Source: Isoperla grammatica (lineage: Eukaryota > Arthropoda > Insecta > Plecoptera > Perlodidae). Taken from it: a stretch of DNA of 64,000 bases. The position numbers and the translations under genes were made by a program. Location: NCBI GenBank assembly GCA_945910005.1, contig OX246749.1, positions 34,374,084 to 34,438,083 on the forward strand. Reading direction: 5' to 3'. This document shows positions 1 to 18,700 of this stretch, one piece after another; the stretch's first letter is position 1; each line of letters begins with the position of its first letter. The notes beneath the pieces are model-generated. The model was not told the origin of the DNA. It did not search any database and worked only from the letters and a program-made list of their open reading frames with translations.

Positions 1-206
1 AGTTTAGTTACTGAGTGGGTAGACTCTAAATGTGAATTTATTTATTTTTTATGTATTTTATAGTTATAATGTCAGTATCTTTGTCAGGCTGTTTCAAATT
101 AAATGTACGGTAGCCTGGAACATTTCTTAGAGTACCGTACAATGTACTTTGCAGCATCATCCAACCAAAACGTGCGCTTCAAGTGACGTCTGCCTATTCA
201 CCGTAG
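1..206. other. Upstream intron or flank of the left gene, with a 60-bp dispersed repeat
   Basis: No coding sequence is seen. Bases 1-60 are nearly identical (one early mismatch over about 48 bases) to bases 5390-5449, which lie upstream of a later exon of the same gene. A pyrimidine-rich stretch ends in TAG at 204-206 and is read as the acceptor of the first visible exon. Confidence 0.5.
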
Positions 207-7319
<7,113 letters not shown>

Positions 7320-7862
7320 GTCGACTAAACCCCGTCGTTCGTTCGGACGACCCGACCCCCGTTTTATACCTCGCTTCCAACGCGGGTTGAAGTGACCTCG
7401 AACCAACGTAACTGATTAGTTGTTATGGCCATGTGTCCTGCGGAACTCCCGATTTCGGTCTGTTGAAATCGCCATAAATGTGTTTAAATTGTCGCAAATG
7501 TAAATCAAAATATGTCATCCTCGTCCTGTAGAGAATTCAATGTTCTTCCTTACGAATGTTTCCTCGTTCCGATCAATATTTTCGTTTTTTCAGACTTTCT
7601 CAATTACCTTTTGTATTTGTATTCTTTATTAGTTTAGTTTGGAGCTCTTTCACTCAGTTTCAAAACATTTGACATAAATTTCTCACTAAATAAGTATAAA
7701 GTAATTATTAGAACCATTGATTAAGGAAGGGAGAAGCCCTTTTATAATCAATGTTTATTGTTTACAATCATAATAATAACAATGTTTTTTATTTTTATGT
7801 TACTTAAATACTACTAAATTTGTTTTTTATAATCATATCTATAAATTTATTACCGTTTTTTG
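7320..7862. other. 3' flank of the left gene
   Basis: Probable 3' untranslated region grading into AT-rich intergenic DNA. No other gene is supported. Confidence 0.5.
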
Positions 7863-8130
7863 GCATGGGATTTAAAATTACTTCTTGAAGGCCATTCCAC
7901 TGTTTAATAGCAGATCCCAGGAAAGAATGTTTACCCACATCTGTGTGTTATCTTCTTACAAACAGCTTTTCAGTGTGATCATTTTCCCCCTTGAATGTGG
8001 CTTTCTCTACCTTACTGTTAATTTCTCTCCATGCTGAATGTCCTGAGATGGTTTTATACAATGCACATAATCTAGTAATTTCTCTTCGCTCTTCTAGAGA
8101 TCGCCACCCCAGTTCCCCTATCATCTCTGT
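7863..8130 (-). pseudogene. LINE ORF2 C-terminal fragment
   Basis: The minus strand reads GELGWRSLEERREITRLC, then a Lys-rich segment, one stop, and then DVGKHSFLGSAIKQWNGLQE. This is the familiar end of non-LTR reverse transcriptase proteins and resembles the ends of the LINE copies at 39.7 and 48.5 kb (GKFSFLGRTVVDWNGL). Truncated at both ends and inactive. Confidence 0.7.
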
Positions 8131-8701
8131 AGGGCTATTTTAATGTGATGTTGCTGGACACCTTTCCCACCTAATTATAACATCTGCAAACTGGAAATAT
8201 TTATTGGAATAGAAAACCATTACATAAGAAAGTGCATTAAATTCTCTATAGGATGAAATACTTTGGTTTTCTTTTAGGACAATTTAAAACCATTTTAAAG
8301 CAATCTAACAGATAAGTGGTCTTACCACCTGAAGCGCTGCAAGGCATACACCGTAGCTTGACGTTAACTCCACTCTAGAAGGCATCGGTTCTAGCTTGTA
8401 TTTCTGGCTGGCAGTTTGTTGCAACGTGTGTCGGTAGCCAACATACGTTCACACTATAGAAAAACTCGGAGCTGCCCGAGAAACTCCCGAGTTCGGACGT
8501 GGTTTAAAATTCCAACTAGCATTGCAACTCTGTGCAATTCACAAGTTACAGAGTTACCCTCGTTCGAAGCAAGAATTAAAACGGGGTCTTACAGTAAAAC
8601 GTCGTTAATTCAAACTCTGTTGATTCTATTTTATGTGTAGTTGAAAGTTGTGAACAAGTCCCTGTTTATGTGGAGGAAGGGATTTTCGAAAGTCTGTAAA
8701 A
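8131..8701. other. Intergenic, with one pogo-type end
   Basis: The only recognisable item is ACAGTAAAACGTCGTTAATT near 8590-8610, which resembles the pogo-type termini. The other end is not seen. Confidence 0.4.
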
Positions 8702-9201
8702 TGTGCCTGTTTATGCCTCACGGTCACATCTCAATAACGCCATATTGCTTCAATGAATTAGTGAGCGGGTAACGTGCGTGTTTATGCCTCACGGTCACAT
8801 CTCAATAACGCCATATTGCTTCAATGAATTAGTGACCGGGTAACGTGCGTGTTTATGCCTCACGGTCACGTCTCAATAACGCCACATTGCTTTAATGAAT
8901 TAGTGACCGGGTAACGTGCGTGTTTATGCCTCACGGCCGCGTCTCAATAACGCCACATTGCTTCAATGAATTAGTGAGCGGGTAACGTGCGTGTTTATGC
9001 CTCACGGTCATGTCTCAATAACGCCACATTGCTTCAATGAATTACTGACCGGGTAACGTGCGTGTTTATGCCTCACGGTCACGTCTCAATAACGCCACAT
9101 TGCTTCAATGAATTAGTGACCGGGTAACGTGCGTGTTTATGCCTCACGGTCTCGTCTCAATAACGCCACATTGCTTCAATGAGTTAGTGACCGGATAACG
9201 T
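8702..9201. repeat. 71-bp satellite, seven copies
   Basis: The word GTTTATGCCTCACGG recurs at 8709, 8780, 8851, 8922, 8993, 9064 and 9135, exactly 71 bp apart. Copies differ by a few substitutions only. Confidence 0.97.
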
Positions 9202-9999
9202 GCGCAATTTGGATTGGTAACAAATCGATATTGTTTGAGAAATATTTTTTAGTTTGTAGTAATATATAGTGGATTATTGGAGAGATTATCTGGCCTACTT
9301 GTAAAGTTATTATATAAATAAATTTTTTAATTTTGGTAAATACATTGCATTTTATATTGTTCACAACCTTTTCCACTGTATTCATCCTAAAGCCTGGGCT
9401 TCTTAGTTTTTGGAGTACTTAGAATTTGTGATTTAACAAAGTTAATATGTTTCAACTTTGTTAATTTCACAAATTCTAGTTCTTAAAACTTGACGTAGCC
9501 CGGCCTTAAACATCCCAATTCCAATTCAGTGCATATACCCAACGCAGAACGACTTCTCCCTCTCTCCTACATCCCTGACACTTTGAGAGAGAGAGAGAGA
9601 GAGGCACAGAGCGACGTCTCCATCTCTCCTACATCTGACACTTCGAGAGGGAGAGAGATAATGGTCTTTATTGAAGGCGGGATTAAGGCCAGCGAGGTCT
9701 TATCTTCCATCCAACCTTTAAACAAATAATACTTTTTGGTAATACATTTTGATATGCAATACACAATAGACAGTAGTACAATAATACAAAGATTAGTGTA
9801 GAAACATCAAACTACCCAATACAAATACTGAAACACCAATTCATTATGAAAGAAAAAATTGCAATTAATGTTACCATTCATTCAAAAACTGCATTGTAGT
9901 TTAATTTAAAGTTAGCGTCAACATTAACAAATATAATAATAATGCAATAATTATTAAATAAATGATTTATTTTAATAAGAGAGAGAGAGAGAGAGAGAC
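9202..9999. other. AT-rich intergenic with a short GA-rich duplication
   Basis: Two copies of a roughly 55-bp segment (CTCTCCTACATC through to a GA run) lie at 9550-9600 and 9603-9660. A (GA) run at 9980-9999 abuts the higher-order repeat. No gene is supported. Confidence 0.5.
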
Positions 10000-10537
10000 G
10001 TCAGGCATCGCCGGAATTTCAAAGATTTTCTCGTCAAGTTCCACTTTCGGTACCGATTGTGGATGAACGGTAGTACCTAGTTAGTCGTAACGTTGAACTT
10101 AAGGTCAGTGATAATCCTTGGTGACGTAGTATGAGCGTCGGTTTGCACAGGTCGTGGTGAGGCGACGCCAATTTCGGGTAATCAGAATCGTGCATTGTTT
10201 GAGGTTTTTATTTTTTTTACGGAAAAACGGTGTGAGGAAGAATTTTTTGGTTGTCGATTCCTTCTTACTCATACCTCTCATGATTTTATTCGTATTTAAA
10301 AAAAAAATTAAAAAATTAATTTCCAAAGTCTCGGATTTTGCTCGTCTGAGAGAAAATCTGAAATTTTGGGCGCCTGTATCTCTGTAGATATGACCCCCAG
10401 CATAATTTACTCCTAAGGTAATCTAGATGAGTGGCAACAACAAAGTTAAAAAAATACAGAACAAATTTGGAACACCCGTGTGGTAGCTACGAGCGCATAA
10501 AACAATTTCCCCCGTGTAAACCCTTCTCAACTATGCT

Positions 10538-11372
10538 CAGTGTTGGAAAGTAGCGCGCTGAAAGTAGCGCGCTACCGGTAGCATGCTACTTTTGTTCAGA
10601 AGCGGGATGGAAGCGCGCTACTTTAAAAAACGTGGTAGCGTAGCGAGTAGCATGCTACATTTTTTAAGTAGCGTTAGCGGAAATTCCCGCTACTTTATTT
10701 TCCTTTCTTGGTTCATTGTTTTTCAATATGTAACTAACCGCCACTAACACTTATGACACACACCCACCCCAACTTGACATGGTCGTAAATATCTTCAAGG
10801 GTCAGTGGTTGATTTAATGAGTATTGAGTACTCCGGACGGCCGGCTACGGTCGGGCGTATGGTCCCGGACCGCTTCCTGCCCCAAACTTTCTCTCGCACA
10901 AAAGTTTACAAGCCAAGACCCACCCCTCAAAATCGAAATGTCACACTTCCTTTGGTCACTTTTACCCCTGATTTTTATTATGTGATCGGCGATTCAAAAA
11001 AATGCTATGACCATTCGTAGCTCGAGTTCGTAGGTCTACAATGACGTCTACTCCTTCATCAGCAGAAAATAGTGAGTGCGAAAGTGAGAATCTAAAGCTT
11101 CCATGGCCTGCTTACGAGCATTTTGAACATAAACTTTGTGGCATACAATTATTTTTAGACTAGTGTGATACTCCCAGAAACTTGAAACCACGATGTTTAT
11201 TTTGTTTGTAGTTTTGCGTGATATGTCATACTTGCTGTTTTCGAAAAGTAGCGCAAAAAGTAGCGCGCTACTTTTCAAAAAAAAGTAGCGTGAACGGTAG
11301 CGCGCTACTTTTTAAGGGGAAGTAGCGGTAGCGTTAGCATGCTACTTTGAACAAGTAGCGTTTACAACACTG
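10538..11372. mobile_element. Non-autonomous hAT-type element, 835 bp
   Basis: The termini are CAGTGTTG and CAACACTG, flanked by the exact 8-bp duplication ACTATGCT (10530-10537 and 11373-11380). Both subterminal regions are packed with the self-complementary word GTAGCGCGCTAC. No transposase frame is present. The host sequence matches the uninterrupted higher-order repeat on either side (CCCTTCTCAA, then CTGAATATGGAAG). Confidence 0.92.
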
Positions 11373-11964
11373 ACTATGCTGCTCTGAATATGGAAGAAAA
11401 AAAGACTCGTGGTAACAGGTCTCAAACTCCGGACCTCTAAAACACTGAGCGAGGCAGCTACTGCGTACACGATGGAAATTGCCTCGTAAATAGTTCACAC
11501 TGCTCTCAATGTATGCGTGTATGAATCTCATTGTATCTCGATTCATTCTTATTGTAATTGTAGCACCAAATATAGATGGATTTACGAACAGAGGGTCTCA
11601 TTGGATTTAAAAAATATCCAAGAATACAATCTGATGAAAAAAAACTCCGAAATTTAAGAAAAAAATTCGAAGCCGTTTTTTTTTAAGTCCCAAAATCCAA
11701 AATGCACACCTTGTCTTTTTAAAATCGCGTTTGATAGATTTTGATCACGTGATCGCGAAACAGTAAAGCGGTTTTGGCGGAAACGTACCGTTTTTCTGTA
11801 AAAAAAAATAATGAATATTCAACTCGATTCTTCTTATTGTAATTGTAACTCCAAATATTGACGGATTTACAAACTGATGGTCTCTCTGGATTCAAAAAGT
11901 ATCCAAGAATACGATCTGATAATATAAACTCCGAAAATAGCAAACAAATTCTGTGGCCGTTTTG

Positions 11965-12260
11965 AACCACTGGCCCGACTTGGCCACTTGCCTGACTGGC
12001 CAATGAGAGCGCAGGATTAATTCCATTGGTCCGCGCAACACCGCGAGATCGCGCAGCAGTAGGGATCGCTATTCGCTTCAGTCCAGTCGGCAGTCAGTCG
12101 ATGGTCAGTCTCTATGGGTCAGTCGGTCTCTGGCCGTCCACAAGGTAAGATGTATGTCGCTCGTCTACGTGTTTTTACACACGTAAACTGCCGTCAGCGC
12201 TGCGGTGGCTGAATCAGAATTAACCGCGGCGCTCACGTCAAGCGAGCGCTGCACACTCAC
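11965..12260 (+). promoter_or_regulatory. CpG-rich promoter-like island with possible first exon and donor
   Basis: CCAAT-type words occur on both strands (GGCCAATGAG and CCATTGGTCC). They are followed by clustered CAGTCAGTC initiator-like words near 12080-12110 and a consensus donor CAAG then GTAAGA near 12145. The base composition differs sharply from the surrounding AT-rich repeat. This could be the start of an unplaced transcript or of a retroelement. No downstream exon was found. Confidence 0.4.
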
Positions 12261-13002
12261 GCTAGGCTAGCTAAATATAAAAAATCCAAACTTTGTCTTT
12301 TCAAAATCTAATTCGATAGATCTTGACCCCGTGAATGAAAAATTGAAAACGGTTTTTTGCGGAAACAAACCGTTCGACTGTAAAAAATAATATTCTACTC
12401 GATGTATTCTTTTTGTAATTGTACCTCCAAATATGGATGGATTTACGAACTGATGGTCTCTCTGGATTCACAAAGTCGCCAAGAATACGAACTGTATATA
12501 AAAACTCCGAAAATTGAAAAAAAGATTGAAGCCGTTTTTTACCTAAGTCCAAAAATCCAGTGTCAATACATTGTCTTTTTACAAGCGTATTTGATAGATC
12601 TTGATCGCGTGATCGCGAAAGGGTAAATCGTTTGTGGAAACAACGAGCCGTTTGACCGTTAAAAAATAAACCATGTCCGTGCATGTTGATGTATTGATAT
12701 AAATATGTGAATATGGTGGAAAAAAAAGAGTGAGTGTAACGGGTCTCGAACCCCAGACCTCAAGCACTCGAAGCTACAACGTTCTGCGTACGCCACGCCA
12801 GACGATGGAAGTAGCCTTGCTTACACTAGTAGATAACACACTGGTCTCAATGTATGGCATAGCTTGTTGTATTCAGATAGCTCGTAATCACGCCAACATT
12901 AAAACATGTTTCCTCGGCTAACCGCTAATGCAAGGCAAGCATTAACATGTTTCATGTATAGAGTATGAATGTCCAATGGAGAAACTCTAATCACTATTTT
13001 CT

Positions 13003-14478
13003 TAACCCTTTAACAAGAGACGCTACGCGTCGTCAAAGACGTGCTCAAATACACTCTGTTTTTTAGAATTATATTCTTTACGGCTATATTGTTTATTTAG
13101 GGGTTCTTAAAGTTAATTCCCGAGGTAGATCTGAACATTGTCTACTTTCAAAAAAATCATCGCGTCGCTATGTTTGTTGTGAACGACGTGAAGCGTCGCC
13201 GAAATTTCAAAGATTTTCTTGTCAAGTTCCACTTTCGGTACCGATTGTGGATGAACGGTGGTACCTAGTTAGTCGTAGCGTCGAACTTAAGGTCAGTAAG
13301 AGTCCTTGGTGACGTAGTATGAGCGTCGGTAGCGTCGGTTTGCACAGGTCGTGGTGAGGCGACGCCAACTTCAGGTAATCAAAATAGTAGATTTTTTGAG
13401 GTTTTTATTTTTTTACGGCAAAACGGTTTGAGATAGAATTTTTTGGTTTTCTATTCCTTCTTATTCATCTCTCTCTTGATTTGTTTCGTATTTTTAAAAA
13501 AATAAAAAAAATCAAAATTTTTTAAATCCTCCGATTGTGCTCTTCTGAGACAAAATTTGAAATTTTGGGCGCCTGTATCTCTGTTAGTATGACCCCCAGC
13601 ATATTTTCGTTTTCAGGATGTCTAGATAATTAACGCAAAAAAAATAAAAAAAAATACAAAAACAAATTTTGACTACCCGTATGGTAGCTGCGAGCGCTTA
13701 AAAAAAAAAATTCACCTTAGTAAACCCTTCTCAACTTTGCTTGTCTGAATATGGAAGAAAAAAAGACTGCCGGTAACGGGACTCGAACCCCGGATCTCTA
13801 AAACACTAAGCGAGGCCGCTGCCTCATACGCCACGCCACTCGATGGAAATTGGTTCGCTTACACTGGTATATAACCCACTGCTCTCATATGTATGCATGT
13901 ATGAATCTCATTGTACCTCGATTCATTCTTATTGTAATTGTAACACCAAAGATAGATGGATTTACGGACAGAGGGTCTCATTGGATTTAAAAAATATCCA
14001 AGAAGCCGTTTTTTAACTAACTCCACGAAATCCAGTATCAGCACATTGTCTTTTTAAAATAGCATTTGTTAGATCTTGATCACGTGATCGCGAAAAAGTA
14101 AATCGTTAGTGGAAACAACGAGCCGTTTGACCGCTAAAAAATAAACCATGTCCGTGCAAGTTGATGTATTGATATAAATATGTGAATATGGTGGGAAAAA
14201 AAAGAGTGGGTGTAATGGGTCTCGAACACAGGACCTCAAGCACTCGAAGCTACAACGTTCTGCGTACGCCACGCCAGACGATGGAGGTAGTATTGCTTAC
14301 ACTAGTAGATAACACACTGGTCTCAATGTATGGCATAGCTTGTTGTATTCAGATAGCTCGTCATCACGCCAACATTAAAACATGTTTCCTCGGCTAACCG
14401 TTAATGCAAGGCAAGCATTAACATGTTTCATGTATAGAGTATGAATGTCCAATGGAGAAACTCTAATCATTATTTTCA
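13003..14478. repeat. Higher-order repeat unit 1 (1476 bp)
   Basis: Starts with TAACCCTTTAACAAGAGACG. Contains a disrupted copy of the 75-codon frame seen in later units (in-frame TAG after the first stretch) and a tRNA-like module with box B GGTTCGAGTCC on the minus strand near 13770-13850. A second tRNA-like module of another type lies near 14212-14283. Confidence 0.88.
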
Positions 14479-15960
14479 TAACCCTTTAACAAGAGACGCT
14501 ACGCGTCGTCAAAGACGTGCTCAAATACACTCTGTTTTTTAGAATTATATTTTTTATGGCTATATTGTTTATTGTTGCGATCTTAAAGCTAATTCCCCAG
14601 GTAGATCTAAACATTGTCTACTTTGAAAAAAATCATTGCCTCGCTATATTTGTTGTGAACGACGTCAGGCGTCGCCGAAATTTCAACGATTTTCTTGTCA
14701 AGTTCCACTTTCGGTACCGATTGTGGATGAACGGTGGTACCTAGTTAGTCGTAGCGTCGAACTTAAGGTCAATAAGAATCCTTGGTGACGTAGTATGAGC
14801 GTCGGTAGCGTCGGTTTGCACAGGTCGTGGTGAGGCGACGCCAACTTCAGGTAACCAAAATAGTAGATTTTTTGAGGTTTTTATTTTTTTACGGGTAAAC
14901 GGTTTAAGATAGAATTTTTTGGTTGTCAGTTCCTTCTTATTCATTGCTCTCTTGATATGTTTCGTATTTAAAAAAAAATAAAAAAAATAAAAAATTTCAT
15001 TTTTCTCCGATTGTGCTCTTCTGAGACAAAATTTGAAATTTTGGGCGCCTGTATCTCTGTTAGTATGACCCCCAGCATATTTTCGTTTTCAGGACGTCTA
15101 GATAATTAACGCAAAAAAAATAAAAAAAATAAAAAAACAAATTTGGACCACCTGTTTTTTAGCTACGAGCGCTTGAAAAAAAAAATTCCCCTTAGTAAAC
15201 CCTTCTCAAATATTCTGCTCTGAATATGGAAGAAAAAAAGTTTGCCGGTAACGGGTCTCGAACCCCGGACCGCGAAAACACTAGTCGGCGTCGCTACTGC
15301 CTACGCCACACCACTCGATGGAAGTTGGAGCGCTTAGACTGGTACATATTGTACTGCTCTCAATGAATGCATGTATGTATCTCGATTCATTCTTATTGTA
15401 ATTCTAACACCTAACATAGATGGATTTACGAACAGGGGGTCTTATTGGATTTAAAAACATCCAAGAATACGATCTGAAGATAAAAAAAACTCCGAAAATT
15501 GAGAAAAAACGCCTTCAATTTTTTTTTCAATTTTCGGAGTTTTTATCATCAGATCGTATTGATTGATTGGTTGATCACGAAACCGTAAATCGTTTGTGGA
15601 AACAACGAGCCGTTTGACGGTTAAAAAGTAAACCGTGTTCATTCACGTTGATGTATTGATAAATGTGTGAATATGGTGAGAAAAAAAGAGTGTGTGTAAC
15701 GGGTCTCGAACCCTAGACCTTAAGCACTCGAAGCGCCGACGTTCTACGTGCACCACACCACCTGATAGAATTCCCATTGCTTACACTGGTATATAACACA
15801 CTGCTCTCAATATGGCATATCTTGTTGTATTCAGATAGCTCGTCTACACGCCAACATTAAAACATGTTTCCTCGGCTAACCGTTAATGCAAGGCAAACAT
15901 TAACATGTTTCATGTATAGAGTAAGAATGTCCAATGGAGAAACTCTAATCATTATTTTCT
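14479..15960. repeat. Higher-order repeat unit 2 (1482 bp)
   Basis: Same order as unit 1: a 75-codon open frame at 14517-14744, a GTCGTGGTGAGGCGACGCC block, A-rich tracts, a tRNA-like module near 15246-15323, a self-complementary AACTCCGAAAATTG pair near 15480-15550, and a second tRNA-like module near 15698-15770. Confidence 0.9.
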
Positions 15961-17610
15961 TAACCCTTTAACAAGAGACGCTACGCGTTGTCAAAGACGT
16001 GCTCAAATACACTCTGTTTTTTAGAATTATATTCTTTACGGCTATATTGTTTATTGTTGCGATCTTAAAGTTAATTCCCAAGGTAGATCTGAAAATTGTC
16101 TACTTTGAAAAAAATCATTGCCTCGCTATGTTTGTTGTGAACGACGTCAGGCGTCGCCGAAATTTCAACGATTTTCTTGTCAAGTTCCACTTTCGGTACC
16201 GATTGTGGATGAACGGTGGTACCTAGTTAGTCGTAGCGTCGAACTTAAGGTCAATAAGAATCCTTGGTGACGTAGTATGAGCGTCGGTAGCGTCGGTTTG
16301 CACAGGTCGTGGTGAGGCGACGCCAACTTCAGGTAACCAAAATAGTAGATTTTTTGAGGTTTTTATTTTTTTACGGGTAAACGGTTTAAGAAAGAATTTT
16401 TTGGTTGTCAGTTCCTTCTTATTCATTGCTCTCTTGATATGTTTCGTATTTAAAAAAAAATAAAAAAAATAAAAAATTTCATTTTTCTCCGATTGTGCTC
16501 TTCTGAGACAAAATTTGAAATTTTGGGCGCCTGTATCTCTGTTAGTATGACCCCCAGCATATTTTCGTTTTCAGGATGTCTAGATAATTAACGCAAAAAA
16601 AATAAAAAAAATAAAAAAACAAATTTGGACCACCTGTTTTTTAGCTACGAGCGCTTGAAAAAAAAATTTCCCCTTAGTAAACCCTTCTCAAATATTCTGC
16701 TCTGAATATGGAAGAAAAAAAGTTTGCCGGTAACGGGTCTCGAACCCCGGACCGCGAAAACACCAGTCGGCGTCGCTACTGCCTACGCCACGCCACAGGA
16801 TGGAAGTTGGAGCGCTTAGACTGGTACATATTGTACTGCTCTCAATGAATGCATGTATGTATCTCGATACCTTCTTATTGTAATTGTAATTCCAAATATA
16901 GATGGATTTACGAATTGAGAGTCTCGTTGGATTAAATATATATTCAAGAATACGATCTGAAGATAAAAACTCCGAAAATTGTGAAAAAAACGGCTTCAAA
17001 GTTTTTTTAAATTTTCGGAGTTTTTATCATCAGATCGTATTGATTTATTGGTTGATCGCGAAAGAGTTAATTGTTTGTGGAAACAATTAGCCGTTTGACA
17101 GTTAAAAAATAAACCGTGTCCGTGCACGTTGATGCATTGATATAAATGCGTGAAAATGGTGGTACAAAAAAGAGTGGGTGTAACGGGTCTCGAACCCCAG
17201 ACCTCGACCATGCTAAGCGGAGACATACCCCATACGCCATAGCACACGATGATACTTCAGCGCTTACACAGGTACAAGACACACTGCTATCAATGTTGTG
17301 CGTTGTTCGGGGTATTCAGTTTAGCTTAGCCTATGTCATAACCTCCTATAGCCGTCTGAACTCCGGATACACATCCGCAGAAAACGCAGTTTTGGGACTT
17401 GCAAGACTTGACGTTGGGAACATCACTATATAACCTCCTACAGCCATCTGAACTCCTGATACACATCCACAGAAAACCTAGTTTTGGACACTGAACAGCC
17501 AACATTAAAACATGTTTCCTCGGCTTACCGTTAATGCAAGGCAAACATTAACATGTCCAATGTATATAGAGTAAGAATGTCCAATGGAGAAACTCTAACC
17601 ATTATTTTCT
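15961..17610. repeat. Higher-order repeat unit 3 (1650 bp)
   Basis: Very close to unit 2, with the intact 75-codon frame at 15999-16226 and tRNA-like modules near 16729-16803 and 17178-17250. It is longer because of extra sequence near 17290-17490, which includes a short internal duplication (CATCACTATATAACCTCCTA and a related copy). Confidence 0.9.
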
Positions 17611-18700
17611 TAACCCTTTAACAAGAGACGCTACGCGTCGTCAAAGACGTGCTCAAATACACTCTGTTTTTTAGAATTATATTCTTTACGGCTATATTGC
17701 TTACTTGTAGGATCTTAAAAGTAATTACCGAGGTAGATCTGAACATTGTCTACTTTCAAAAAAATCATCGCGTCGCTATGTTTGTTGTGAACGACGTGAA
17801 GCGTCGCCGAAATTTCAAAGATTTTCTTGTCAAGTTCCACTTTCGGTACCGATTGTGGATGAACGGTGGTACCTAGTTAGACGTAGCGTCGAACTTAAGT
17901 TCAGTAAGAATCCTTGGTGACGTAGTATGAGCGTCAGTAGCGTCGGTTTGCACAGGTCGTGGTGAGGCGACGCCAACTTCAGGTAATCAAAATAGTAGAT
18001 TGTTTGAGTTTTTTATTTTTTTACGGGAAAACGGTTTGAGATAGAATTTTTTGGTTTTCTATTCCTTCTTATTCATCTCTCTCTTGATTTGTTTCGTATT
18101 TTTAAAAAAATAAAAAAAATCCAAAATTTCAAAATTCTCCGATTGTGCTCTTCTGAGACAAAATTTGAAATTTTGGGCGCCTGTATCTCTGTTAGTATGA
18201 CCCCCAGCATGTTTTCGTTTTCAGGATGTCTAGATAATTAACGCAAAAAAAAATAAAAAAAATAAAAAAACAAATTCGGACCACCCGTTTTTTAGCTACG
18301 AGCGCTTAAAAAAATAATTTCCCGTTAGTAAACCCTTCTCAACTTTGCTTGTCTGAATATGGAAGAAAAAAAGACTGCCAGCAACGGGACTCGAACCCCG
18401 GACCTCTAAAACACTAAGCGAGGCCGCTACCTCATACGCCACGCCACTCGATAGAAATTGTTTTGCTTACACTGGTATAGATAGCACACTGCTCTCAATG
18501 TATGGCATAGCTTTTTGTATTCAGATAGCTCATTGAACATTAAAACATGTTTCGTCCTTGGCTACCCCGTTAATGCAAGGCAAACATGAACATGTGTCAT
18601 GTATAGACTAGGAATGTCCAATGGAAAAACTGTAATCATTATTTGGTCGTCAAAGACGTGCTCAACTACACTCTGTTTTTTAGAATTATATTTTAGGCGA
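17611..18700. repeat. Higher-order repeat unit 4, truncated, plus the start of a fifth
   Basis: Has the 75-codon frame at 17649-17876 and a tRNA-like module near 18377-18452, and lacks the second module. A fragment matching the unit start (GTCAAAGACGTGCTCAA) recurs at 18648-18696, where the array ends. Confidence 0.85.

Larger units (their letters stand above)
10000..13002. repeat. Higher-order repeat, first (interrupted) unit
   Basis: From about 10003 the sequence matches the units at 13003 onward (CTTTCGGTACCGATTGTGG, GTCGTGGTGAGGCGACGCC). It is interrupted by a hAT element (10538-11372) and carries a CpG-rich promoter-like patch (about 11965-12260). Degraded subrepeats with the motif AAACTCCGAAAATTG occur near 11640, 11920 and 12500. 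tRNA-like modules on the minus strand lie near 11407-11470 and 12738-12806. Confidence 0.75.
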
